A stretch of DNA of 64,000 nucleotides from NCBI GenBank assembly GCA_028554645.1, contig JAQOOI010000070.1:744001-808000 (forward strand), given 5' to 3'. Each line of letters starts with the position of its first letter. Within the stretch, counting starts at the first letter, position 1. The stretch is from Omphalotus guepiniiformis (taxonomy: Eukaryota > Basidiomycota > Agaricomycetes > Agaricales > Omphalotaceae). The position numbers and the translations under genes are program-made. Positions 34,778 through 45,893 of this stretch are shown piece by piece. Under the pieces are notes generated by a model that was not told the origin of the DNA, searched no databases, and saw only the letters and a program-made list of their open reading frames with translations.

Positions 34778-35019
34778 AGTTGCGCAGCAGAAAACGAGTA
34801 AGGAAACTGGAACCACGAAACGACTGGATATATATGCATTCAGTGCAGATGGCAGGCAGGGAAGCTGGAATACAAAGGCAGGATTTTTAGAGTCATAGTT
34901 CTCGATCGAATGGACACAGGAGCGGATATTGGCGTGACGTGAGTCTTCCGCGGCCTGAGAGGCTGCATTCTTCAGGATGTTCGCATTGATATATACCTGT
35001 CAGCCTGAAAGAAGCTGCA
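34778..35019. other. Intergenic region
   Basis: Short spacer between the hypothetical gene and repeat copy 2; no gene supported. Confidence 0.35.
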
Positions 35020-35212
35020 AATTCACGTGCTCGTGTGAAAGGCGCGTTCTTGAATCCAAGGAGCCTGAGGACACAGTGCACCATTCGAAATCTTGAACGT
35101 TGAGCGCTTGAGCCTCCGAAATGTTGCGCACACCTCTTACTCGACTAAGAACATGTCCCATATGACATTCAATCCTTCCCATTCCAGTCTACTTATGTCT
35201 CTTTGTATGATA
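35020..35212. repeat. Dispersed repeat, copy 2
   Basis: Partner of the repeat at 30200-30420, same orientation, roughly 80% alike over the core by eye. It shares CCTGAGGACA, CATTCGAAATCTTGAACGTT, CTAAGAACATGTCCCATA and AATCCTTCCCATTCCAGT. It ends within about 5 bp of the MCD4 stop codon (35217). Confidence 0.75.
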
Positions 35213-35216
35213 CGAA

Positions 35217-38200
35217 CTAGCTGACATGTATCTTTGGTCGAGACAGAACATCTGCCATTAGATACTCCCCAGCAGCACATATACCTCCAGACCAGAGCAG
35301 CAGCAGGGATGATATGCAAAAGAAACTGATTGTCTGACCAATCTCCAGCCATGAGCCTATTATATGCTTCAGTCCTAGGAAGATGAAAGTAGCGCATACG
35401 TGTCGTCTGACCTGTATCGGTGACATTGAAGAAGAATATCAACGTCATGCCTGGCCAAGAGTATGTATGAGCATTAAGGGCGTCGAAAGCTATAGAATAA
35501 AACCTCACCATCTGTGATCGTTAAAGCAACAAGGAAGAGCGAGAACGGCGGTAGCATCAATGCATGTGTAACAGCCGCCGTAGCGATCGACAGCATAACA
35601 TAGGGTGCAACTATTTTACATATCTAAGGCAGAAGACCATGAACACTGGGTATCCGCGGGGTCATGTGTTGCTCACCAGAAGTACGGCCATGAAAAAGGG
35701 GTTGAAGACCGGAATCAGCCGGTAAACTGGAGAAAGATAGAAGGAGCTGTATAACGAAAAGGCGTTCTCAACCATTTTTCGGTTTTCAGTATCTTAGAAC
35801 CAGACTTACGCCATGGATGCAACACTGCAATCGAAGAATCAGTAAACGCACATTTCGTTAGCCGCGAAAGAGACTCACTTCCCAGTTCCGAAGAAAGCAG
35901 TCTGCACAAAGAACAGAAAGAATAACACGATTCGTAAATCATCAGCCTTGAACTGATACGTGTCTAGATTTGAAATCGTCTTTAGGCTACGAGTATTTCG
36001 TGCAATGGCTGTCTCCACTTCGATCCATAAGAGAAGAGTGACCGAATACGAGACGAAAAACAATGTTTCGTCACTGATCGAAAGTATAACGAAGAGCGGT
36101 GTTAGTCCCATTAGATACATTAGGAACTTCGAAGAGACAAAGGCGTGCTTGACGTGAGATAGGAAGGTGGTACCGGAAGATGCCACTAAGTCAATTCAGT
36201 CAGTCCGTGGAGTCGCCTCAAAGTCAAGAAGTCTACTCACCGAGCACTACCCAGCCCAGAGCTTGACTAACAGGAGGCAAGCCATTCTTGGCTTGCAAGT
36301 TGAGGAGCGATACACGAGTAATGAGCATCATAGACACCACGAAGATAGCCTGTCGGACTGTGAGATTCGTCGCACGGCGCTGAGATAAACTATTAATCTC
36401 ACCTGAACAGCAAACAATACAGCGAGCGGTTTCTGTAGTTTACCTCCAGATTGTCGGGCAATTTCATACACGAGGACAACACCTATGATCAACATTGAGA
36501 TACCGCCGCACATAATGTAGTCGATTCATGAGAATGATTATCCAGCGATAAATTAGGAGTCGAACCGACATGTTGATCAAGCTTTCTGTCTTGTTGACTT
36601 CGAGCAGAGGAAAGATAGCAGTTGTGAAGCAAGATGCTGTCCAAAGGGGCACCTTCATGCCTAATTGCTGACGCACGTCCTTAGGCCAAGCAAATAGAGG
36701 CCATATCGAGCCGATCACCACAAATCCTAGGCTCCACATCGACCTATGCAAGTAGCCGAACTGATAACTCATTTTCAATAAGTACATATTCCTCGAGGCG
36801 TCACAGAGTAGCAAGTCAACTCACCACCATGCATAGTAATGTCCCTAGCACCATGCCAACCTTGAGCGCGACCTGAATTGGGCGGATTTCATGCTTCTTG
36901 TCCCGTACGATGTCCAGTAACGGTAACGAAGCCTGTGCTAAGAACTGATCCCAGAAATAGCATGGAAATGCAATATACAGATGGTATGTCCATGGGGCTT
37001 GCTCGATCACAAACATAGCACAGAACGCAGAGAAGAACGACAGGCTGAGCAGGTGGATCGTAATTACAGCCATGAAGGATTGCCTGACGCCAGGCATATC
37101 TAAGGGTCGAAATACAAACAAAGACGCATATGCCGCCCATCCGGTATATGCAGCAGTGACCATGCTCCGAATCAACGTGCGTTCATAAGTTTGAAGATAG
37201 TGTAGGCCCTCAAGGCCAGTGCGAACAAGAGAATAGGCTTTTAAGCGCGCGGTGTTCCAGTCACTGGCAATGATGAATTCTTCAGCTGCACGAACTAACG
37301 AATCGAAGTTGTCTAGAGGAGCAAAAGGCTTGTAGAAGAATTTTCGTGCTCGCTTATTTTCTAAAGTATAATTAGACCTAGCTCTAGTGGTTAAAAATAT
37401 TCCTTACCGTGTTGAACTCTATAGCTTTCTAAAATCATCTGGGTCGCCATCAGACTCGATTTTGAGGAATTAAAAAAAGCTAACCTTGGCGTTAACTGAC
37501 GCTGCTCGAGCAAGCATCTGTTCGCCGTCTTCAGGAGCCAAGAACCCAGGCTTTGTCGGATCGATATCGGGAAGCACACCGACAGAATTCACAGGCCAAT
37601 CAATACCCACAAGGCTAGCCATCAGAGGGGCAATATCTGCCTGCTCAACGTCTCTGCGGAGCAAATGAGATAACTCCCAACTCTGAGAGTATTCATCGTG
37701 CGACGACGGTGAGGAATCCGGGAGAGGCCCACGAACGCCCTTTCCCCATGTAACCAAAGGTGTTCTTGTGTTATCCGGATGACCGTCGCCGTGATTCCCT
37801 ATAACAGACATGCCATGGTCTGCTGTAAACACATAACTTGTCTCCTCATCCCGATAGAAGTCTTTCATGAGTTGTTCGACTTGCTCTATGATGCCGTCTA
37901 CGACCTGAATATTATGCATGTACTCCTACGGTCACGTCAGCACAATTAGTGGTCATAGCGAGGATGACACGTACTAACGAATGAGGTCGGTAAGAATGCC
38001 CTGTGGTGTCCAAGCCTAGCAGATGAAGGAAGAATATGACTTTATCGCCCCGCAATTGCGCGTCGAGCAAAGGGTCCTGGGTAGCATTATACAATAGAGT
38101 TTTAAATTGTTCGAGCACCCAGACATCGAGCGCGGTAGCATCTGGATGATGATTGAGACCCGAACTCGCAAGTTTAAAGCGCGTTTACTCATCTTTGGTG

Positions 38201-38913
38201 AAGTCCTCATCATCCTCGTGATAGCTCCATTCCCTTACCCTTCCCGGTATTGCGCCTCTTGTGAACATGGGTAAAATATCCGGAGACCCAAACGAAAAAG
38301 TATGACTTGACCGGTTGAACACAGAGTCAAAGTCAACCTAACGGACATGTACGTGTGAGGCTTATATGAAGACGAAGATGACAGGAATATACACACAGGA
38401 TTTGTTTTCCAGCCTTTAGTCACAGCAGATACATCCTCATACATCCCCCCTGCACTATGTGTTACAATGACATTCCAGCACGCCTAGGTACAGAACAGAG
38501 AACGTACCGATGATGGCTACATGACCTGGTCTGCTCTCTGTCGGAACGCGTGTATGTGATACACCATAAGCACCTCTCTCTTGTATGATTGAACGAAGGT
38601 AGGGGGCGACGACTTCCGGAGCGTCGGGGAATTTGGGAAAACCATTCTTTTCGAACAGGAGATCAGCGCGAAGACCATCACCTGAGGCCAGAAAAGGAGG
38701 AAGAATTAGCGTCACGACAAAGCGCGATGCAATAAGCCACGTACCAACAATAAGCATCAGTCGCTTGGCTTCTGCGCGACCAACGTTGAAACTCTTCATG
38801 CCATGGACGACTGGACTAGTGAAATAGCAGTCGAAAACGGAGTATATGAAGACCACATGAAAGACAAGACCGAGGCTGAGCAATTTTGTCACATTATAGT
38901 TAGTTTTGGCCAT
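35217..38913 (-). CDS. MCD4: GPI ethanolamine phosphate transferase 1
   Basis: A multi-exon gene from ATG 38913 to TAG 35217, encoding roughly 900-1000 residues. Mcd4/PIG-N adds ethanolamine phosphate to the first mannose of the GPI anchor in the ER membrane. The start is typical: [20 protein letters not shown], one membrane helix, [15 protein letters not shown]. The lumenal alkaline-phosphatase-like domain shows [48 protein letters not shown] and the metal motif [10 protein letters not shown] with [15 protein letters not shown]. The C-terminal PigN region is a long series of membrane helices ending in [15 protein letters not shown] and a short tail. The last exons are separated by introns of 50-60 bp. 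All catalytic landmarks are present; essential gene in yeast. Confidence 0.9.
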
Positions 38914-39387
38914 GAATTACTGTATGGCAGCCCGAAAGCTTTCACTTTTATGGTCCAGAGCGGGGAAGCTGTTTCCCTGAGTTTTACTGGCTCTGCCACA
39001 GAGACAAGAGATATATTAGGATAGAGATGAATATTTGAATTTTGACACCACGGCCGAGGTTAGAGCTTAGCATAGAAATTAAAAGCTGACAGTCTGAGTG
39101 AGTGGGTCAGCTCTGGTCAGCTCCGTCAGGTCAGCCTGACCCAGTCAACCGGTCAGACTCAGACGTTTTCTCTCCATCTCTACAACCTGCGAGTTTCGTA
39201 ATTGGACAACAGGCTCCGATTCTCTATAGTACACTAGCCAGTGCAGATATTTCCGTATGTCTAAAGATGCCAAGTGAGTATTTTGATCATCGTTTCATTC
39301 CAGCGTAACCGTTAAGATTCTATATCACTACTTTCTTTCCATAGATTCCTGACTTCAAGCACTGGCGGATAGTAAAACCAACGAGAT
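38914..39387. promoter_or_regulatory. Bidirectional promoter, MCD4 and Zn2Cys6 gene
   Basis: 474 bp between divergent starts. It contains a cluster of GGTCAG(C)/CTGAC units at about 39107-39155 (GGTCAGCTC, GGTCAGCTCCGTCAGGTCAG, CCTGACCCAG, CCGGTCAGAC), a locally repeated hexamer that could be a regulator-binding array. No coding sequence. Confidence 0.45.
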
Positions 39388-41687
39388 ATGGACTACTCGA
39401 CCAGTTGTCTGGCCGGAACCACAGGGCAGAGACGATCCAGGGCCGCTCAAGCTTGTACAACATGTAGGAAGCAAAAGGTCCGATGCGAAGTACTGGATGA
39501 TTCGAGCCAAGTGCTACGTTGTCATCGATGTCGGACCTTGAACATGCATTGTTCTTATGAGGAGATGGACAGAACCGCTCTCCAGGCGACTCATAAGGTT
39601 GCTGTCTCGCAGGCATGGGAGCATATAATTGACTTTGGGAACCCTCATCAAGAGGAAGTTTCGAATCGCTCTGCACAAGCGCTTGACAACCCCAGGCCGT
39701 CTGGAGAGGGTGCTCATCACAAGGACGATTCAAGTGATGGGACTTCAGGTGTTGTCGCGTCAACGCCCCTCCTCGAGTTAGATGCTCCCCCTCGGTATAG
39801 GTGGGATGCGCCAGGAAATTGGCGACCGACGAGCATTTTCCCGGTTGATCAAGGCACCATTGACTGGTCTTCGCCAATACAAGCATCACAAGAATTAGCA
39901 TACCGATACTATAACCGAATAATCCAGCTACCCCCGCCACCTGCGATTGTGCACACTGCTCAAAATACTCTGGAGTCTATTATTTCTGAAGCTCAAATCC
40001 AGGATCTTCTCCAAATGTGCGTTTCTGACCAATTATCGACGAAGACTTTAATCTAACTATGATGCAGATTCAGGATTGCATTCGTTCCCTGGTTGAACTT
40101 TCATCCCATCCGTGGTGCACATAATTCCTTACTTGACTTGGTGTGCTGTACTGTCGCCTCCCGCCGCCACCTCGACAACGCTTTCCGAACACATGCTATA
40201 CCCAAGCTGATAGACGCCGTTGAAGAGAACCTATCACGGATACTATTACATCCGCATCCTACTGATGCTCTGGAGTCGATTCAGAGTTTACTCATATTCG
40301 CCATTTGGGGACCTATCCATGTCTATGAAAAGTTAGACAGAGAACGAGATCCGCATGTAATGCTCTCGGCGGCCATCAGTATGGCTTTGAACATACGTCT
40401 CAACGAGTCTATCGACCAGCTTGCGACGCTGAAGAACTTACAAGCTCAAAACGTGATCGTGGATGACAGACGATTAGTTGATGTAACCGCTAAAGCTCGT
40501 CTGGTATGCCCTTAGTTCTTCTTAACACGGTTCTCAACTTACATTGTTCTAGTGGATGTGCATCACAAACATTGATTCAATATAAGTCCGGCCAAGTCTT
40601 TATTCGGTTTGATTGACCTTAGCAACAACGTAGGCTATGCATTGGAACCAATCGTACCCCAATTTCTCATCGAGGTGCTACGTACTTGTCTGTCTTCCCT
40701 CGTCCGACATGCTCTACTACAAGTGTTACCCAAGGCCGAGACGTGCGACTCAGACTCATGGGCGAAACTTTTCAGGCTGCAGAGGACGGACTGGCAACTA
40801 CATTAGGTTCTCTCGCTGAACTTGATACATGGTACACTACATTAGACAGTGTTCTCAATCGATTGGATGGTACTCTTAAATATCTTTCACCACTGGCTGG
40901 TATGTGCTTACCTATCTGAGAGTCTTGCCCCACCTTCACTACTTGCATGGAATTAGTGTTATTAGATTTTGAACAAGTTCATTTCCGCGTGCACGCTATT
41001 ATGGCTCGTTGCTGCCGCCTCATCGTGCTTTACCATGCCATCTACAGCGCTCGGATGCTGTCTGTTGTCGCCGGCACCAACGATCCTTTTTGGTTCAATG
41101 CTATAAATCCTCGTTCGATTGATGTTCTCACACCGTGGGGCAAGGACGCTATCTCTATATGCGAAGAAGTGTTAGTCTCCCTTCTAGAACTCGACATTGC
41201 CCAAGTCGCGACTGCGCCGGACCATTTCTTCCTGTTCATTGAATTCGTTGGTGCACTCTCTATCTGCTTTAAGTGCATAGTGTTCAGAGAATTCAATTAT
41301 GAAATCCCGGGATCCTCCAATCTCGTTTTGCAGAGAGTGATCCACAAACTTGAAAGCGCTGTCGATTTGGTTGACCATCCTGCTCGGAGATGTGCAGGTT
41401 TGCTGAACGCAATGCTATCCCGATGGTTTGACAAACACAACGCCCTTTTTAGAGCCCGCTCCCAGGTTCTCCACTTCCCACTTCCCGTCCCCCCACATTC
41501 AACGGAGGGCACAATTACAGCCGGGTTGTCTGACACTACAGTCCCCTCAATCAGCACTTCCTTCCAAATGGCTTCGCCTTTCCCTTCACCTCTTGAAAAT
41601 CTCCTAGCAGGTTGGATGAGCAATGCCATGTCTCAAGATATCAAATTTTGGAGTTCTCTTGCATACCCTCAGTTTTCAGAAGGGTAG
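39388..41687 (+). CDS. Zn2Cys6 fungal transcription factor
   Basis: Exons 39388-40016, 40068-40503, 40553-40581, 40634-40899 and 40957-41687 would give 696 residues. The N-terminal binuclear zinc cluster is complete: QACTTCRKQKVRC, then LRCHRCRTLNMHC. The regulatory domain follows (FRIAFVPWLNFHPIRG, LLIFAIWGPI, SAAISMALNIRL, MLCIGTNRTPIS, VRLRLMGETFQAAED and ending PLENLLAGWMSN). The intron after NIDS begins ATAAGT instead of GTAAGT (AT/ATAAGT..GTAG/G). This junction restores the expected S-M-L-C-I-G-T; unspliced, the protein ends at NIDSI*, about 365 residues, losing half of the regulatory domain. Target genes unknown. It is divergent from MCD4, but no functional link is implied. Confidence 0.8.
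40575..40590 (+). other. Non-canonical splice donor (TCAAT/ATAAGTCC)
   Basis: Donor of intron 3 in the Zn2Cys6 gene; A replaces G at intron +1, and the remainder (TAAGT) matches consensus. The acceptor at 40631-40633 is TAG. Only this junction keeps the frame and yields the family-like sequence on both sides. Confidence 0.55.
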
Positions 41688-42037
41688 ATGTACGTTAGTA
41701 ATAGGAGTGACACTAGTATGTATGTGCAGGCGTAATTCACGACATTGACAAGCGACAGCTCGTACATTGAGTCTGACTTTGGGCGGCGAATAACTCCATA
41801 TTTTAGCAAATCGTCCTGCGGCCGCTCCTGGTCATATTGGGGCATCACTTTGCCAAACAGGTGCGGTATCATTGTTACTGTTTACAGCATGTTCATAGTA
41901 ATTCACGGGTTTCATCATCTTCTCAAAGAAGACGACGTGATTGATACCTTACTTTCAGTGCACGAGACAATCAATAGCAATGCAGAAGTCTTTCTTTGTC
42001 ATTCGCAAGCACACTTGAAAACAGGACCTAACAGGAC
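41688..42037. other. Convergent intergenic region
   Basis: 350 bp between the Zn2Cys6 gene and the RING gene 3' ends. No gene supported; a short tandem ACAGGACCTA repeat at about 42021-42042 overlaps the RING stop. Confidence 0.45.
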
Positions 42038-43802
42038 CTAATACTCGTCTTCATCACTGTAAACACCGTGAATATCTGAAGAATGATCAGAATGGAAGTG
42101 GTCTTCATCATCGTCCAGAAGATACGCCTCATCTCCACCACTACTTCCTTGAGAGCTTCTGTCATAGTCCAGTGGCCAAGTTGAATCGTGAAGGTATTGT
42201 CTAGCATCACCGTCACCATCGTCTTCGTCTTCTTCAGAGCGGGAGCCGCCATCAGAACCATATCCTAGATCATCTGACTCGGATGCTTCGTCCTCAGTGA
42301 ATAAGGCAACGTTGTGATGTCCCGAGTTAAGTCGAGTGCCTCTCCCAAGTCGGCGCACGGTTATCCTGACATCCTCTTCCTCGTCATCATCTTCGTCTGA
42401 GAACAACTCCACAACATGTCTGCGACGAGCAGGTACCAGTGATCCGTCCTCGTCCTCGTCCGTCAGTTCCTCGAGACGTCTTTCCAGATGCTCAGCCGCT
42501 GCACCATCATCGTCGATAAAGCTTTCCTCATACCCTTCCTCTTCCTCGTCAGATGTATGGTGATGACCAATGTGGTCCAAAAAATCCATTGCATGCTGCA
42601 TGCGCGCGATCTCTACGAAGGCTGCAATGTGTCTCACTTCTCTTAATTCATCATCCGAGTAACCTTCCTCGTGATCTGACCCAAATCTGTACTCTTCCTC
42701 CCATTCATCTTCATCATCATCGGGGTGTCGGTGCCCAGGATAGATGCGGTCACAGTTCGAACAAACACCATCCCAAATCTCATGCATGCAGTCCACACAA
42801 CGATAAACTCCACCATCTTCATCATCGCGCTTGCCAAACTTCTCTTCACCAGCATTCGCCGACAAGAAAATATCTTTCCACGGATCCTCTTGTGCAACGG
42901 TTTGGACCTCGAGCGGAGGAGCACCCGGTAGCGGTAACCCACTCTGCGCCAGATTATTGACGACACTCTTAATAGTCCAAACTTCGACGGGACGGTCTTT
43001 CACGACAGCACGGCAATGAGGACATGTCTTTTTGCGGCGGCTAAAATCTTGAGGTTGGTGGTTCGGGAAAGGAGTTTCTTGAGGCGCCGTTGAGGTGAAC
43101 CAGGAAACCAAACAAGAGTGGCAAGCAACATGGCCACAAGGGGCTAGTGCATATGGTTTGTATAAGAGATCAAGGCATATCTGGCAAGTCACAGACTGTT
43201 GGATTTGGTGCAGAACATTTTCGTGACTGCTGATGAGCTACAGGGGGGTGAGCTAATAGAGAATGAAGACACGGAATTGTCACGAACTGTAGATTTAGCT
43301 TGAATGTCTTCCTTAAGTTTATCAATGGCAGTATTTGAATCTTCGTGGACAGATGGTGCATTCACAAAAGGGGCAGGTGAATCGTGTTTCGAACGAGTTG
43401 ATGATGGTTGAGTAGGTGACGGTGTTTTCTAAGTGCATGATGAGGTGAAATTGCGATCGAGCACTAATATATGCTCACGGCAGATTCAGAAACAGTAGCC
43501 GCAGTACTATCATCAACTACATCCTGGACAGGCATAGGCTTTGTCGAAGTCGATGTTGCACTGACAGGCTTTGATCCTGCGCGTATAGGACCCGCGTTAG
43601 CAACGATAGATGTTTTCTTTCTCTTCTTCTTCCTTTTCTTCCTCTCTTTGTCTGATTTTGAGAGAGACTCAGTCTTTAACCTCTTCGCGCCTCGCCTCTC
43701 CAGATCCCCTGTATCCCCAGAAAATGGTCTTTTCGTGGCGCTGCTGGGTGGCAATAGGCTGGTACTGGGTCCAGGAGTTGCCTGACGCGTCGCTGTAGGC
43801 AT
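42038..43802 (-). CDS. RING-finger E3 ubiquitin ligase with acidic tail
   Basis: Three exons (43802-43479, 43428-43288, 43237-42038) give 554 residues. The N-terminal 150 residues are disordered, with a Lys-rich nuclear-localisation-like run (KERKKRKKKRKK). A C3HC4 RING follows the third-exon start: TCQICLDLLYKPYALAPCGH, VACHSCLVSWF and, after an insertion of about 25 residues, CPHCRAVV. A second zinc-binding-like cluster follows (YRCVDCMHEIWDGVCSNCDR). The C-terminal 250 residues are strongly acidic (runs such as DEDDDEEEDV, DDEDHFHSDH). RING plus acidic tail is reminiscent of Psh1-type ligases acting on histones, but that comparison is loose. Nuclear ubiquitin ligase is a reasonable inference. 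Confidence 0.82.
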
Positions 43803-44209
43803 TAAATTCGAGCTTCAATAATAGAGATGCTTGTAGTTCGAAAGAGAGATGTGACACGACACGACACGGTAAGGCTGACTCGAATGAGCTTCTGGTGTAA
43901 ATTGGACAAAACAATGAAGCCACATCGCGTCAGCAAGCATCAACAAAAGCAGACAAAAGCACTATCACGTAAGTGCAAATAGTCCCGCGCCATGAATAGT
44001 TCTTATTAAACTCTAACATCTTCCTTCAAAAAAGTAAGTCGAAGCTTTCGTGTGTGTACCTCTTCGATGAAGCAGTAATTTTCAGGAGATCTCTCCGTCT
44101 TTCCTTTATTTTGGACGCGTCAGTGAGGTACGGGACTGTAGCACAACTTGCCAAGTAGCAACAGGGGAGGCCCTGAAAGGACCCTTGTATCTCGGTTAAT
44201 TGAAACTTC
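43803..44209. promoter_or_regulatory. Divergent promoter region, RING gene and TPT transporter
   Basis: 407 bp between divergent start codons, with a GACACGACACGACACG short tandem repeat near 43853-43868. No coding sequence. Confidence 0.45.
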
Positions 44210-45893
44210 ATGGCGGACCGTCAAAAGGGAACAAACCGGTGCTCGCAATTTGATGTTGGAAACGGCATGGGTCGCCGTGAGCTTGGTCTTCGTGGACGTG
44301 ACGGTGTGATTGACCCATTTGAACCAGAAACGTTGGAAATATTTCGCAGACCGGAATTTTACCGGGTTTCTTCATGCTCTTATCATACTAGTCGCGAATT
44401 TTCTTCTAACGCTGCTCGTTCCCCTATGCAAACACTTACCCTCACTGGAACGACCCTGGAATCGACTGTGCACAACGAGAAGGAGAGGGGCCGTCCCTCC
44501 TCGGGGCGCCTAGCTCTTAACCAGTTCCCAAAGGATGGCAAGGATGCGGTCAAGCTCCCGTCTTCCAAGGAGCACCTTCCTATGCGTTTATCTCCCCAGC
44601 CTCGAGCTTTTCACCAAGAACCATATCCCCCGTCTCCCGCTCACGAGATAGACTTCATCAAAGGCGCAGAGCTCCCCTCACCTTCCACTCACACGTCGCA
44701 AACGAGAACTCAATCGTTGATCGAGTCTGCGCGCGATTCCCGACCATTCTGGCTTGTGCTATATTTTTTCTTCAATCTTGGCCTGACTCTATATAACAAG
44801 GGTGTACTTGTCCGCTTTCCTTTCCCTTATACGCTCACTGCAATACATGCCCTCTTTGGAACCTTTGGGGGTGCCGTACTGGCTCGACTACAAGTCTTTG
44901 TCCGCCCAAAACTCCACCGGAATGAAACCGTCATCCTGGTTGCTTTCAGTGTTCTTTATGCATTGAATATCGTTGTCAGCAACGTGTCTTTACAGATGGT
45001 TACGGTTCCCGTGAGTCTTTGTAGTATTTCTGTACAACGGACACTTCGTTGACATTTCTCAAGTTCCACCAAGTTGTTCGTGCGGCCACCCCAATATTCA
45101 CTATCCTATTCTCCGCTCTTTTACTCGGTCAGTTCAGCACCCGTGAACGAATACTATCGCTTGTCCCGGTGATGGCAGGAGTCGGTCTGGCGTACGTACC
45201 GATCATCCTTTCTCATGATGCTCCAACGCTGATTGTATTACAGCACTTACGGCGATTATTACTTCACACGTTGGGGTCTGATATTGACGCTGCTGGGCAC
45301 GATTCTTGCCGCTCTCAAAACCATCTACACAAATGTCCTCCAATCTCCTGCTTCCCTTACGACACCGCAATCATGGCTTGCAAAGATCTACCCTTTTTCC
45401 ATCATCTCTGAATCTCGATTGAAGCTACATCCTCTCGCGCTTATATCCTTATTATCGCCTTTGGCTTTCGTTCAGTGCATGTTTCTGGCATACTTCACTG
45501 GCGAACTGGACCGTGTTCGAGTATATTCTGCAAAAGAAATGTCGTCATCGAAGATGATGGCTTTGGCTTTGAATGGGTGCATTGCGTTTGGCTTGAACGT
45601 CGTCAGCTTCAGCGCAAACAAGAAGGTGGGAGCATTAGGCATTACTGTTGCTGGTGAGTGAGATCGGGGCGGCTTACACGCCCTCCTATCCGCTTGACTG
45701 TGCAGTACCTGACCCCTTTTCCTTGACAGCCAACGTGAAGCAAGTCTTGACAATTCTATGCGCGGTCTTAATGTTCCATTTGAACATCACTCCGTTGAAC
45801 ATGTTAGGCATAGTCTTGACACTGCTGGGCGGTGCATGGTATGCGCGCGTGGAATACATGGAGAAGCAGGAACGGAGAACCAGAGCCATATGA
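44210..45893 (+). CDS. Triose-phosphate/nucleotide-sugar-type transporter (TPT/SLC35 family)
   Basis: Four exons (44210-45010, 45064-45191, 45244-45653, 45730-45893) give 500 residues. A disordered cytosolic N-terminus of about 175 residues precedes ten membrane helices of the drug/metabolite transporter fold. Landmarks: FFFNLGLTLYNKGVLVRFPF, PYTLTAIHALFGTFGG, VVSNVSLQMVTVPFHQVVRA, ATPIFTILFSALLLG, TYGDYYFTRWGLILTLLGT, AALKTIYTNVLQ, NVVSFSANKKVGALGITVAA, NVKQVLTILCAVLMF. The K-x(3)-Y-T-N and NKKVGAL motifs are characteristic of Golgi/ER TPT-domain carriers such as Sly41-type proteins; the substrate cannot be assigned. All introns are GT..AG and keep the frame. The start is the first ATG of the frame; an internal start is possible because the N-terminus is poorly conserved in the family. 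Confidence 0.86.

Noticed and set aside
42336..42960. Plus-strand Ser-rich ORFs
   Set aside because: Antisense of the acidic tail of the RING protein.
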